Positions 11,755 to 23,563 are shown, counted from the first letter of the stretch. The stretch: 64,000 nucleotides of DNA from Talinum fruticosum (GCA_021018815.1 JAITYX010000004.1:9309501-9373500), one strand, 5' to 3'. The notes: generated by a model not told the origin, from the sequence alone. Numbers and translations: made by a program.

Positions 11755-13734
11755 TCATTTTTCTTCTTGGTTTCCATCTTCTGAAGTGTGTGACTTCTCT
11801 TCTGTTTCCTCCTCTGAAACGAGTTCTTTCTTAGGCTCTGAATTTGATTCCTCCTTTGCCTTCTCAAGAGCTCTGATTAAGTTCTCTAAACAGGTGTCCT
11901 TAGTGACATTGACTGACCTTGGCATCAAATTCTCTGCCACATCAGCAGGAGTCATGTCGGTTTCCTCCAACAGCATCCCAATGGTGTCGAACAAGGGATG
12001 TGATTCAAGCTTTAAGTAGTTCTTAGCAAGCACCTTGAATGACTCAAAGCAGCAGTAAGACAACTCAACATGAACATCCATTCTTCCTCGCCGGATTAGG
12101 GCAGGATCAAGTTTGTCTATGTGATTAGTTGTAAATACAATGATCCTCTCCTCCCCACAAGCAGACCAGATCCCATCAATGAAGTTCAGCAGGCCAGATA
12201 AAGTAACTTCACTGCCTTTCTTTTCACCTTCTGCTTCTTTGAGAGTGTTCTTGATTGGGTCTTTGTCCTTGTCATGTTCCTCATTGGTTTTCTTCTTTTT
12301 TCTCTGGCCCGTCAAATCCAGTGAGCAATCTATATCTTCTATTAGGATGATCGACTTACTTGATGTCTCAATTAGCAACTTTCTCAACTGCATGTTATCC
12401 TTAACAGCAGTCAATTCAAGATCATATATATCATATTCTAGAAGATTAGCCATTGCTGCCACCAAGGTTGATTTGCCGGTTCCAGGGGGACCATAGAGAA
12501 GATACCCCCTCTTCCATGGCTTTCCAATTTCTGCATAATAATCTTTTGCTGCCAGGAACCATTGTAGATCCTCGATTATCATTTGTTTCTTGCTTTTCTG
12601 CATTGCCAGCTTGTCAAATCCTGCGGGGTGCTTGAACTCGAGGTGACTCCACATTGTTCCTCTGTCACCCATCCAATCTGGTCCGTCACTGCCTGCATTT
12701 GTGAAGAGCTTTCTCCTTCGTTTTCTGACCGCAATTGACTCCCCTTCTTCTAAAACATAAGGCAAGTAAGAGTCAAGTATGAACTTCCTGTGACGGCTGT
12801 GAAACATCATGTGATAGTACCTGTTGGACAATGTAGCATAAAATCATTCAGACAACATGTTTTAAGATGAGCCGCTTTTGATGGGTATACTTTGAATTAC
12901 TGATGGTCTGATGGCCTAGCGAACTGGTTGACTTGGTCCAATCGACAATCAAACAGGGTGGTCTAGCCCCTGAAAATGAGCCAAGCCTGGTCGGTAGGTT
13001 TGCAGGCTGAGTTTAGTGATTTAGTTTCAGTCAGGCCTACGACGTGGCTTGTCAGGCAGGGCCGGCCCTCGAATCTACTCCAGTCAAAGCCAGTTTCTCT
13101 CTTTCTTTTTTGTTTTTTAGGTTATATGAGGATAGTAAGCTTGCAATTCCCCTGTAACTACAGAGTATTTAAATTCATACATCTGCCATTGGACCAAAGG
13201 AAGCCAAGTAGGGTTCACCTGGCCAACAAGACGGGCCTTATTGATCCGCTAGCCACCTCAATTTAAAAAAACTTAACTAAAAACATGGGTCTATATATAC
13301 CTCTTCTCATCTGAGGTTGGAAAGAATGAATATGGGTTGGAGCCAGTGGACTCTGTGATGAAGGACCATCGGACTTGAACCCCACGGTACTGATCAACAA
13401 CCTCCTCATTGTCGCCCAAGCTGAGGAGCAAAGACTTGCCATCCTTGATATAGTCTGCCTTCATGCTTCTGGCTTCCATGGAGGACTTGTCGCTGAGGTA
13501 ATTCTCGATGGTGGTGTAAACTTCACTCCTACTGAAACGATCGTTGGTGTACTCAGCAAAAGTTATAACCAGGTAAGGGGAGAAATAATTCATCAATTTG
13601 TGGGTATATCTTGAGGAGTAGAACTCAATCGTTTCTCGTATTTTTGCTGGGAGGTAGTGCTGATACATTGCCCAGAAGAACATGACAGAGGCCAGCACGG
13701 AGCCCATCTGCGTAAACATGTCAAAAGTGCCCAT
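11755..13734 (-). CDS. BCS1-like AAA-ATPase (intact, two exons)
   Basis: Exon 1 is 13301-13734 and exon 2 11755-12820; the 480-bp intron (12821-13300) has GT..AG ends and splits an Arg codon (DEKR/YYHMMF). The product is 499 residues, normal for plant ASD/BCS1-type AAA-ATPases. Residues about 5-25 form a membrane anchor; about 25-125 are the AAA-ATPase N-terminal domain. Walker A GPPGTGKST is at about 255-263, Walker B IILIEDID at about 302-309, and the sensor/arginine-finger region TTNHIDKLDPALIRRGRMD at about 375-393. The tail is Glu/Lys-rich. The ATG at 13734 is chosen because it aligns with the ATG of copy 1, and upstream codons of the open frame contain no ATG. The family couples ATP hydrolysis to remodelling at mitochondrial or ER membranes and is often stress- or pathogen-induced; the substrate is unknown. 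It is the only apparently functional gene in the window. Confidence 0.93.
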
Positions 13735-13806
13735 TTTTCTATTGTAACAGAATAGATGTTTGTGGGTTTTGGCGAGATACGAAGCCAAGCTTACGTTGAT
13801 GTGGGT

Positions 13807-13814
13807 TGATATAG
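13807..13814 (-). promoter_or_regulatory. TATA-like box of the intact AAA-ATPase
   Basis: CTATATCA on the minus strand, about 75-80 bp upstream of the ATG at 13734. Transcription would begin around 13780, inside the upstream open frame, which supports 13734 as the true start. Confidence 0.4.
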
Positions 13815-13829
13815 ACTTACGCTTTCTGT

Positions 13830-14489
13830 TTTAGTCTTACAGTGCTTGGAAGTTTCCATCTCTTGATCATTTATTTTTCTCATTCCCTGTCCTTTCTGAA
13901 TAGTAGAGAGCGTGCAAATGTCTGAAAAGGATAATTCTGATAGTGCTGGGCAACTTCCCAAAGGAATAAAGTTGGCTATCATAAACGTGCCCTGCTGATT
14001 CTTGTGGATTTTGTGTTGTGTTCAGTAGTGTACGTTTTTGACGACTCTTAAGTTTCATGAGAATTCTTTAATATATTTAAACTAACACGTGACTTATTAA
14101 TAAGAGAGAATCTGTGTGTTTTGCTTTACAAGGCATTTATAACAAATCAAATGACGAGTATATATGCGTTGGTTATTAGTTTATGCAAAAAACTTAAAGC
14201 TTGTCAGGGATCAACTTTAATATCACTTATCTAATCCATAGTTGAGGTAGTTGGCAACCCACCAGTCCTAATTAGGAGACTTTATCATGAAAATATTGTT
14301 GAATTCTGATATCTATACTAATGGTGTTTGCACGCATCCTAAAATGACTTTGCTAAGTTATAACTTGATGAAGATGGTTATTTAAAGGTCCATTCAATTG
14401 ATTTAACATTTGCTTTTCTTAAGAAAAATTTCTTGATCTCTTTTAATTGGATTGGTTCAATTAATTTGATATTTGCTATTCTTAAGAAA
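13830..14489. other. Intergenic, no gene seen
   Basis: Upstream flank of the AAA-ATPase gene followed by AT-rich DNA. Nothing recognisable. Confidence 0.4.
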
Positions 14490-17212
14490 GGTCTCAGGGT
14501 CAGATTATGAATGGAAAAAAATTCATAATGGGATAACTTTATTTCGTATATGAGCTAATAGTAGCCGGACTCGAGTGAAATTGTAGTAATGAGAATTCTT
14601 AAAGGTTCTAAAAAGAGTAAATGTGATTGGATTCAACATGGAGACCAAAATATAAAATTATTTTATTCTCCTATTAAACAAAGGCAATACTAAAACAAGT
14701 GTGATTACTGTTATGGATACCAATGGTTGCACCCAGACTAATATGAAGGGAATTCGGACTACTTTTCTTAACTTTATAAAAATTACTGGACACATAACCA
14801 CCTGCAAGTTTATCCTAAAGTGATTCAAATAGGTCAGGTACTTGAAGTGACACATCAAATAGCTTTGTTGCAACCTTTTACAGCTCATGATGTTAAAAAA
14901 GTTATGTTTGCTATGGGAGAAACTAAGAGCCCAAGGCCTGATAGGTATGGAAGTGGTTTCTTTAAGAAGGCTTGGGCAATCATTGGACAAGATGTTATTG
15001 CAGCAATTTTGGAGTTCTTTCATATTTGTACTTTATTGCCAGAGCTAAATAGTACCATTCTCACTCTCATACCTAAAGTGAATCCTATCTTTGCAGCTGA
15101 ATTCAATCCAATAGTAGGTTGTAATACACTTTGTAAATGCATTAAATGCTTTATGATAGACTTAAAGGAATGTTGCATGTGCTTGTGAATGAAAACCAAG
15201 GGATGCGCATTTTGAGAACATCCTTATCAACCAAGACCTGATTCATCTATATAAAAGAAAACATTATTCCCTAGATACATGCAAAAGGTTGATTTGCAAA
15301 AAGCTTATGATTCAATTGCCTGGTTTGGTTGAGATACATCTTAGAAAGCTTTCAAATTTCCTCCAACTTTCATTGATTGGCTTATGCAATGTGTTACCAC
15401 TGGAAAATTTTCAATTTCATTAAATGTGAAGACATTTAGGTGTTTCTCTCGGAGCAAAAGGAATTAGGCATGAGTAGGGGTGTATTCGAGCCGAGCCGAG
15501 CCCGAACTCCGCCAGGCTCGAAGCTCGGCTCGTGAGTATCATTTGTAGCTCGAGCTCGGCTCGTGGCTCGCCAAGCTCGGCACAATTAAGCTCGAGCTCG
15601 GCTCGCCAAAAGCTCGAGCCTAAGCTCGGCTCGCCAAAAGCTCGAGCCCAAGCTCGGCTCGTCATCGGCTCGTCAAAAGTTTCTATTAAACTCCTGTTTT
15701 TAGGTTCAAAGTCATCTTTTATATATACTTGCTATAAAAACATAAAATTAAATTTAATTGAGACTCTTTTTCTTAACAATCACAATATACCACTTTAAAA
15801 AATAGTATAAAACATAAATAAAACATTTGACTCTTTGATAATGAAATACAAATTACTAAAAAACTTGAATTTTAATTTAAAATCCTTGTAATAATAACAT
15901 CTATCATTCACTTAAAAAAAAAAGGCTCTTTATTTCACATTTTCAATATAGCAAAATGTTATCAAAGTGGGCACGTCGATCCTTCATTAGACATTGGCAA
16001 TATGAACTCTTTAGGTTGATCGTCTTCTTTTAACACCTGAGAAAGGGAGACAAATAAAAGTTACAACTAAATCATTAATACAATTTTATTTTAATTTATA
16101 CTTTAAATTGACAAAAACTACATTCCTCCTCTTTTTGTGACACCATGTAGATGATGGAACCAACCACCTCCACATATCAAAGCTTCCACCGTTTTAGGAT
16201 CTAACGAGCTACGATATGGATTAATCACTCTACCTCCTGCACTAGATTAATGTGAATCATATATTCATTATCAACATTTCATCTATCTTGATTCTGGGTT
16301 TTCATGTATATAAATGTTAGTAATTGGTAAATAAAAGTTTTAATAGATTAGGTATAACCAAATGCTTTACATAAGAAATATAAATCAAAATAATTATGCT
16401 AAATTAAAAAATTTAAATTAATTGCTAGATCGGTGATAAAAAAAAAAAGTTCTTAACATACTAATCTCCACAAATTTTAGCTCATTTGTTTCAATTTGTT
16501 TAGATTCATTTGTAATTAACTTATGTAAGCTCGACGAGCCGAGCTTGTTTAGGCTCGTTTGGTAGGCTCGTTCGGCTCGTTTGCTCGGCTCGTTTACTCG
16601 TTCGTTCGTTCGGCTTGTATGTAATGGACTCGTGTAGGCTCGGCGAGCTTACGAGCTCCAACATTGCAAGCTCGAGCTCGGCTCGGATAACTTTCCGAGG
16701 CTCGGCTCGGGTTCGTCACAATCTCGGCTTGGCAAGCTTTTATACGAGCCGGCTCGGCTCGATTACACCCCTAGGCATGAGGATCCATTATCCCCTTTAT
16801 TGTTTGTGGTGCTAATGGAGTATCCGCAAACATATAATTCCAAGTTTAGATACCATCCTCTATGCAAGAAGTTAAATTTGCTTAATCTTTGCTTTGCAGA
16901 TGACTTAACGATTTTTTGTAAAGGTAATGAAAGCTCAGCGAGGCCTCATGGTAAATGGCTTTGACCATTTCTTATAGGTGACTCGACCTAAAAGATTGTA
17001 CAACTCACATGATTTGTTTTGGGAAACTTCCCCATAAAATATCTTGGGATGCCTCTTTCATCAACAAAGTGGATTGTAGCAAAGTGCCAAAAGCTTGTTG
17101 AGAAAGTTAAATGCGAGACTTCAAACCATAGCCACCAGGCATTTTTCTTTTTCTTATGCTTGCAAAGGTGCAGTTCATTAATTCCTTAGTTTTGTCAATG
17201 ATCACTTATTGG
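14490..17212 (+). pseudogene. L1-type LINE ORF2 (reverse transcriptase) remnant, 5' piece
   Basis: Broken plus-strand frames follow plant L1 ORF2. KCDWIQHGDQN is at about 14615-14650. The ORF 14820-15188 gives KSPRPDRYGSGFFKKAWAI, the reverse-transcriptase entry motif, and LTLIPK further on. The palm motif FADDL is encoded at 16893-16907. The reading is interrupted by a hAT element (15475-16773): before it comes CVTTGKFSISLN, and after it the equivalent of DPLSPLLFVVLMEY resumes. The segment ends in an ITYWA-like motif at the CACTA insertion point and continues at 23237. Stops and shifts are frequent, so it is long dead. No LINE poly(A) tail or target duplication was found. Confidence 0.85.
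15475..16773 (-). mobile_element. hAT element (1299 bp) with transposase remnant
   Basis: Left end TAGGGGTGTA and right end TACACCCCTA are inverted. A perfect 8-bp target duplication, ggcatgag, lies at 15467-15474 and 16774-16781. Both subterminal zones (15485-15665, 16525-16760) are packed with gctcg/cgagc motifs. On the minus strand, 16135-16260 encodes SAGGRVINPYRSSLDPKTVE followed by ALICGGGW, the end of a plant hAT dimerisation domain (RICESLEEPER/Ac type). The rest of the transposase is missing, so this is an internally deleted copy of an autonomous hAT. It sits within the LINE reverse transcriptase. Confidence 0.93.
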
Positions 17213-18199
17213 GCTCATTAATACAAAAACGACTTTTAACAACTTTAACAACACTTATAAAGAAAACTATTATAAAAAATTAGGTGGTGGCATTTTTGTA
17301 ATATGTGGTCTTTCGGAAGAACTTATTGTTACGGATCTTTCATTGAACCATCGTCATAGGAGAATATGTCCACTTTTAACTATGGTTCGAGTAAAAGAAC
17401 TATAGTAATAGCTGGTTTATTATTATAGATCTTTCATTAAACCGTAATCAAAAGTCTCACCAAAATTAAAAAAACACGACCAATGTGGTTTTCCACCTTT
17501 CACTCTATGCTCTCTACTTCTTACACTTACTCTCGTCTCTCTGCTCTCTGCTCTCTGCTCTCTCCTCACCGTCAACGTCGTCGTCGTCGTTGCTCTCTCC
17601 TAGCCATTGTCTCCGCTTTGCTCACTGTTCTACTATCTGCTCGCTCTCGCCTCTCGTCGTTATTGTTGCATGCTAAATTGTATACTATTATGCAATTTTT
17701 CTATGTATAATTTAGGGTTTTAATTTATATATTGTGTATAGTTGCTAAATTGTATACTACACAGTAGCATGTTCTTTTCTTCTTTACTCTTTTTTCTAAG
17801 TATAACTACTTGTCTGTAACTTATCTACTGTATACATTTGAAGAAAAATTGTATATTATTGTGTAAAATGTGTTAGGATGATGAAGGAAGATTATTGTGA
17901 AATTTAATTATTAAAGACCTCTCGGTAAATAATTTTTGCTCCGGCGTATGGTCGTTGAATAATTAGTTGTTTGTTTTTGTTGTTTCAAATAAGTACCATT
18001 ATCCCGGGAAAATGTCTACTTTTAAGTGGAAACTTTATCCGTTTTTCCAGGATTCGTGATATTTTAAATTGTCTCTCAAGGTCTACAACTAGAATAATTC
18101 CTTGACCTTTTGGTTTTGCAACTTTTATTGTGATAACGGTGTATAAAACTCTTTTTATTCTATTAAGTTGTGTTATTCGAATTAAACTGTGGTAATATA

Positions 18200-19445
18200 A
18201 AATGGATCATTCCCACATTCCAAAGAAATCGTGGGGACGAACATCGATGAACAAGGACAAGTTGGCACGTAGCGGAGATGATCCAACTCTTCTAACCGGG
18301 GTCTAATTCGACAGGCACCATGACCCGGTAGGTGAGTACATAACTCGCTTTATGAGCTACGTTGGTGCGGCAACCCGCTCGCACGTGAACATCAACTACA
18401 GAAGTTGGAGCACAATCCTAGAATCGGTTAAGAAAAACCTTTGAAATGATATACGAGTAAATACACTACATCTCAACTTAAAATTGTAAATTATTGTAAA
18501 TGGCTATTACTGATGCATATAGTTCTTGGGTTTCATAAAACGTCATCTTGGACGTTAAGGAATCATATATCCCTGTTGTAAGACATAAGACCATCATGTC
18601 AGCGATCGAAAAATTTAGAAAATTTAAGTCTCACATTGCCGCTATTTGGGTCTACAAGACAAGGGATATTAAGACATAAGGTAGACCCCGGGAAGCTTAC
18701 AACTCCATAACCGCAGAGGACTGGAAGACTTTTGAAGCATATGTCTCCTCTCCGGAATACAATGTAATTTAACATTTGTTCTCTTTTTTTCTATAAGTTT
18801 TATTTGCTGATTTTTTTATAGTTATTTTCTTTAGAAGTTCTTTATAATATAACATTTCTAGTCTTATTTACGAAAATTTTGTTGTCTTATTTACTTGCGC
18901 AGGCACGAGGTAAAGCCAATTGGAAGAGGATTAAGAGCAATGCGTATCTACATACGATATCCCATGGGAGATACACGAAAGTGAAGGAGAAGTTGTACAC
19001 GTAGAAACTTCAATAACTTCAAAGAGGATCCAATAAAGGTGTCATCACATATCCTTCACAACTCACTATTGAGAGGGACGAGTTATGGGTCAAAGTAGAA
19101 TATATTGTGCAACGACTCATGAGTTTTTGAATATTTCTTTATTTATTTTGAAAACTCATCGGTTTTAATTATATGAATTGCACAATGATAATTTATTTCC
19201 TTCTTACAGAAGTCTTTGTCACAAACCTCGACTTCAGTGGGAGGAAGGATAAGTTAGCCTTCGCCCTATATAGAGATGAGCATTCCGATTGTGTTCGAGC
19301 CATTGGTGGGAGGGTGGGGATACTTGAGCACTTTGGAGCTAGAAAGAAGCGCCCCATCTTTTCCATCCAAGTGGATATCGAGGCAATGATTTCTCAAGTA
19401 GAGTCTCGATTGTCCGCCCAAATGCAGTCCCAAATGGCCACCTAA
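18200..19445 (+). pseudogene. CACTA transposase-associated protein remnant (PF03004-like)
   Basis: Broken plus-strand frames include KKSWGRTSMNKDKLARSGDD (18220-18280), VPVVRHKTIMSAIEKFRKFK-like text (18570-18625), RPREAYNSITAEDWKTFEAY (18683-18745), ARGKANWKRIKSN (18902-18940) and SGRKDKLAFALYRDEHSDCV (about 19237-19298) followed by RAIGGRVG. The series KFKS..W..F..S.EY..A..K...N..H..S..GY matches the plant transposase (Ptta/En/Spm) family found in CACTA elements. Introns seem likely between the pieces. Several stops are present. Its role in the family is subterminal-repeat binding. Confidence 0.65.
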
Positions 19446-19691
19446 GTGGAGTCTTGAGTGGCTGCACGGATGGAAGAGATGAAGGCTCGGATGAAGAACT
19501 CGCCTCATGGCATACTTCACGAACATGGATATCCCGACACCCAACATGGAAAAGTTACATCCATTCTCACCCCGGACACCGACGAGGGCGAACGCGACCT
19601 CACCTATTGGCCAATTCGAACTTATGGTCGAGGTATTTAAGATTTTGCTACCTAATTAGAATGCATGTTTTTATTTTTGACTACTTATCGG

Positions 19692-20890
19692 TAGAGCTGG
19701 AAAAAAACCCGTACCGTTTAAAAACCGTAAAATCCTGAATGGGTATTAAAAAATTTTAAAAAATGGATATGGGGAGGGTATGGTTAAAATGGGCATGGGG
19801 CAAGTATGGGGATGGGTTTAGACTTCACCTGCCCGATATACACCCATAACCTATACCCGCAATATCCGCCCTGTACCCGCCATATCCCACCCCACTTAAA
19901 TACCCATAACCCATTTTGTTAAATAGTTAAAAAAAAAAATTTGAGGAGGGTTGTTTATGAGAGACATGAGGACTAAATTTTAGGCCCAAGCCTAAATTCG
20001 TTTCGAGCAAAAAAAGCTAACAAACCCTAGTTTCCCTACTCTCGTGCTGCTCGCTTCGTGAGTCCGTGACCTCTGCTCCGTGCTCGGTTTCTCACGACCC
20101 TCAGCCTCTCCTCTTCTTCTCTCTTTCTCTTGTCGTTCTCTCGCTTGGAGGCTCTCTCGTCGGTGACCCTATATGTCATCGACAACTCTATATGTCGCCG
20201 GCGAATAGTAGTAATCTACATTCTCGTCTCTCTTGCTCGCACACTTTCTATCTCACTCAAGCTCTCACTCTCTCCCCTCTTCTCTCATTGCTTTCTCTGT
20301 GTCATCCTCGGCACCGACGACCACCAAGGCAGCCACCCAATCGGCGAACCGGTGAGTGGTTCATATGTTTAGGCGAGTTTGTGTTGTTTGTTCATTTCAT
20401 TTTGCCGTTCTTATTTTCCTTCATTGGCTTTGTAGATATGGATGACGAAATTAAATTTGAATTTGAAAGCTTTGGTTCAATACTATTTTCAGTTTTTCAA
20501 GTACTTTGACAACTTTGGAACTTTCAAACAAATGAATATTTTAATATACTAAATATGGATTATTTGTGATTGTGAATGTTTATGTCCTGGCAGTAAGGTG
20601 TTGCACTATTACTGCTAATTTGTGACCTGCAATTTTGTGAAATGTTTGTTTTTTTGGTTTAATTATGAGAATTATTAAATATGGGTTTAATATGATTTTT
20701 TTTATAGTCTATTTATACCCAAATAAAACCTATATACCCGCAAAACTCGGTGGGTATGGATATGGGTATAGATTTTTAACACCCAAAGGGTATGGATATG
20801 GGTATGGGTATGGTTACATATTTTGAAAATGGATATGAATGTGGGTGTAGGAAAACCCGCCCCGTACCCTCCCTCCCATTGCTAGCTTTA
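19692..20890. mobile_element. hAT-like element (1199 bp) inside the CACTA element
   Basis: Starts TAGAGCTGGAAA and ends ..TTGCTAGCTTTA, an imperfect terminal inverted repeat. The 8-bp target duplication is cttatcgg (19684-19691) versus cttattgg (20891-20898), one mismatch. Both subterminal zones carry repeats of the form gggtatggg/acccata (19735-19910 and 20710-20870). The interior has a 5'-leader-like CT-rich stretch (20040-20340) and no recognisable transposase. It is therefore a non-autonomous element that landed in the CACTA element after the latter was in place. Confidence 0.88.
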
Positions 20891-21109
20891 CTTATTGGTG
20901 CATACTTGTTGAATGAATGGTGTGTACACTCGTTGTTATTTTGAAACTCGACGTGTGGCCATTGAGTAATTAGTTGTTTGTTTTTGTTGTTTCGGATAAG
21001 GGTCGTTATCCGGGAAAATGTCTACTTTTAATGGGAAACTCTGTCCATTTTTTTCCAGTATTTTTAGATAGTTTAACATATCTCTCAAAGATTATCCCGT
21101 GATTCTAAT

Positions 21110-22560
21110 TGTTATTCTAATTCTTATACAGTCGGCGCATTGAAAGCTACCTTCTCATCACCCTCCCCTAGATCACATTGTGACAACGGGTGTTGCTTAC
21201 CCCGTGAAGCCAAGTGTCGTCATTCATGGGGCACTTGCTTTTAGGTGATCGAGTGAAGGTGAGTGTGAGAGAAGTTGTGCAAGGGAAAAGGCACTTGTAA
21301 GTTTCCAATCCGGATAGCGGACCTCCGCACTATTGACAACGTGGTGAACAGTTTTATTCCTTGGCTCAAGAGTTTGGTCATTCTTTCTACGCTATTTCAT
21401 TTGAAAATATAAAATTATTGGTTGTTTATCACGTCCGTGTATTTTGACTAATTCGTGTATTATGGTCCTATCTAAAATAGGATGTCGTGAAAAGAGCCGA
21501 TAGTAGGAAGAAGGGCACTCCCATGTCCTCAAGTGGCACCAGCAAGCATTTAGCGGCCCCCAATCGTCGTCTACAATAGTCGCCTCTCCAACCCATTCAC
21601 GAGTCATCTACGAATTGATGTTCTCTTCGCAAAGTTTTGTGAAGACTTTGCCGGAAGACACAAGTTTTGAAATCAACACGCCAAAATCACGTGTTTGGGG
21701 TATTACATGGGGACGACGATGACATGACCATACATGTGTTCTTGGACGACATAATGCAATTTCTGGAGATGCAAGAGATCGGCGCATCCGCTATTATGCT
21801 TAGCTTTATGTGAGTTACTACTTATATAAGTTCGGTTAACTGTTAATTCCCATTTCTAACTATATGTACGATTAATATGTAATAAGTTGCTGCACGAGAT
21901 AGGAAATGAGTATGATCGGTTTCCCAATCCTCATGCCATTCAAGCAATAGGACAAGAAACTAAGGACTGATCCGATTATATCTCGAGGCTCATGAAAAAG
22001 GTGCAAAAAATGTTACTTGGCGTCGTTCATTGAGGGATAAGTGTACAAATAACTTAAATGAAATTTTAATGGTGTTACATATTTATAAATATGTTATTTG
22101 TGTCGATGTAGCCAACACTGAATACTTGTTTCCATATATTCGATGAGTAGCGTCGCGTACTAACTCGATCATCCGGGTCATCCCGTGAGGAAAGATATCA
22201 AGAGCGTACTCAACTAATGAGTTCATAACTTACTCATTTTATGCTTTTTTGTTAAATATTCTTTTCAATTGTATGTTAATTGAATTTTATTTTTCATCCA
22301 ATTGAAAAATAATGCTCTCACAATGTATTATTACTTGGGAGGCTCGAGAGGCCCACGTGTGAAATCAAACCTAATTGTTGTCCCTATTAAGATGAGGTCT
22401 CTTACTTAGCATTAAATTAGTTTTTTCATTTGTAAAATTACTTACTATATAAGTACTAATTAATTCTCCCTACCACAAATAAAAGGGGAATGTGGAGTGT
22501 AGCTCCTATATTTTCCAAGACATGAAAGACATTGTGACCTAGTTGGATTTCAATGATCTC
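21110..22560 (+). pseudogene. CACTA-borne Ulp1-like protease protein remnant
   Basis: Plus-strand frames with stops include PLDHIVTTGVAYPVKPS (21164-21214), DDMTIHVFLDDIMQFLEMQE (about 21717-21776) and ASAIMLSFM, which correspond to the middle of the second CACTA protein. At 22482-22540 a frame reads KGNVECSSYIFQDMKDIV, equivalent to the family's ECGYYVMRYMKDIV motif with the catalytic Cys of C48 peptidases. The frame is not continuous. Proteases of this type are frequent passengers of plant CACTA and MULE elements. Confidence 0.62.
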
Positions 22561-23233
22561 GAATCTAATCCCAAAGAGATACTTGCACTTATATTTCATA
22601 ATAAAAAAATTTAATTTAATAATTGTTATGTTCTTTTTAGCTTAATTAGTATTTACACTTGACATAATTAAATTACTTTTACAGCATTGGTCTCAACATT
22701 TTACGGAAAAAACCTCCGCACTCCATGTATGTTGTGCTTGGATGAGCTAAGACAAGGTTGGACACATTTTATATATAACTGTATAAAGACACTTAAATAG
22801 GTATATATTATGAAATAATTTTGGTTTTGTGATTTTTTAATCTGTGTACCATACCACTATGTATGAGGTTGTTGGTTATATATATATTTATATAATTATT
22901 CTGATTTTTGTATATATTCTGACGGAATTTGTGTAAATGGTTGTAAGTGATTTTATATTAATTGTATAATTGTACAGGGGATAAGAAAACTGAAAAATAA
23001 TTATTAAAAAAATTTAGACCTTTTATTACGGTTCTTATAAAAAACGATAGTAATAAGTTATTTTTTATTACGGTTCCTTCACTAAGCCGTAGTAATAAAT
23101 TCTCTTTTACTAACGATTTTGAACCATAGTAAAAAAGAATGTTCATCTGCAATCACGTCTACATACACGACGCCCAATAACCATAGTTAAAGGTCCTTTT
23201 CATCCGTAATAAAAAGTGATTCCTGCATTAGTG

Positions 23234-23330
23234 ACTTTAATATTTATGCTTCCTCAAGCTGTTCTCAAGCAAATAGAACAAGTATGCACATTAGGCCGAA
23301 GAAACATAACCATAACAAACCAAAACCAAA
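23234..23330 (+). pseudogene. LINE ORF2 remnant, continuation after the CACTA element
   Basis: Reads LIFMLPQAVLKQIEQVC, the direct continuation of the YWA motif left of the CACTA insertion (plant L1 proteins have YW.SIFMLPKAVLKQIEQ here). After about 23300 the similarity fades. Confidence 0.82.
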
Positions 23331-23535
23331 CGAAACTATGTTTTTGTTTGCAATCAAGTATTCTCTATTCAAATTAGTTCCTCCGTTATGTGAACTTTTT
23401 TTGTGTCTATCAATGAATTCTTAACCAAATATTCCACTAAACTTTAAAATTTATTTAGAAATGTCATAAATTTTTTGCCTTACCTTTCCATGCTACTAAA
23501 CTTGTATAATGCTTATTAGTATGCCATTATTTAAA

Positions 23536-23563
23536 CTAGCTAAGACCCGCGTGTTGCCTCGGG
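23536..23563 (-). mobile_element. Helitron 3' terminus
   Basis: On the minus strand the sequence is cccgaggcaacacgcggg, a short hairpin, followed by tcttag and CTAG|T. This is the canonical Helitron 3' end (hairpin about 10 nt before CTRR, inserted before T). The element body must extend rightwards in window coordinates. The 5' TC end was not located; everything up to the MULE at 27198 is a candidate. Confidence 0.6.

Larger units (their letters stand above)
17945..21080 (+). repeat. Direct duplication of ~125 bp within the CACTA element
   Basis: The stretch 17945-18065 recurs at 20952-21070: taattagttgtttgtttttg followed by gttgtttc, then atccgggaaaatgtctac and the same continuation. The copies lie in the two halves of the element, just before each of the two coding remnants, with the nested hAT between them. 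They may be repeated promoter or intron DNA. Their divergence shows the duplication is old. Confidence 0.75.
17216..23233 (+). mobile_element. CACTA (En/Spm) element, 6018 bp, carrying a nested hAT
   Basis: The right end is ..CCTGCATTAGTG (to 23233), whose complement is CACTAATGCAGG. The left end is CATTAATACAAAAACG (17216), the same terminus with CACTA changed to CATTA. The 3-bp target duplication is gct (17213-17215) versus act (23234-23236), one mismatch. Subterminal repeats of the ttattacggttc/aaccgtag type fill 17280-17480 and 22990-23220. The inside holds remnants of a PF03004-type transposase-associated protein and a Ulp1-like protease protein. I see no DDE (TNP2/TNPD) transposase. Removing the element restores the LINE reading frame at its insertion point. 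Confidence 0.9.

Noticed and set aside
13735..13788. Extended N-terminus of the AAA-ATPase (18 more codons)
   Set aside because: The open frame begins with TTG, not ATG, and would start only about 25 bp after the TATA-like box.
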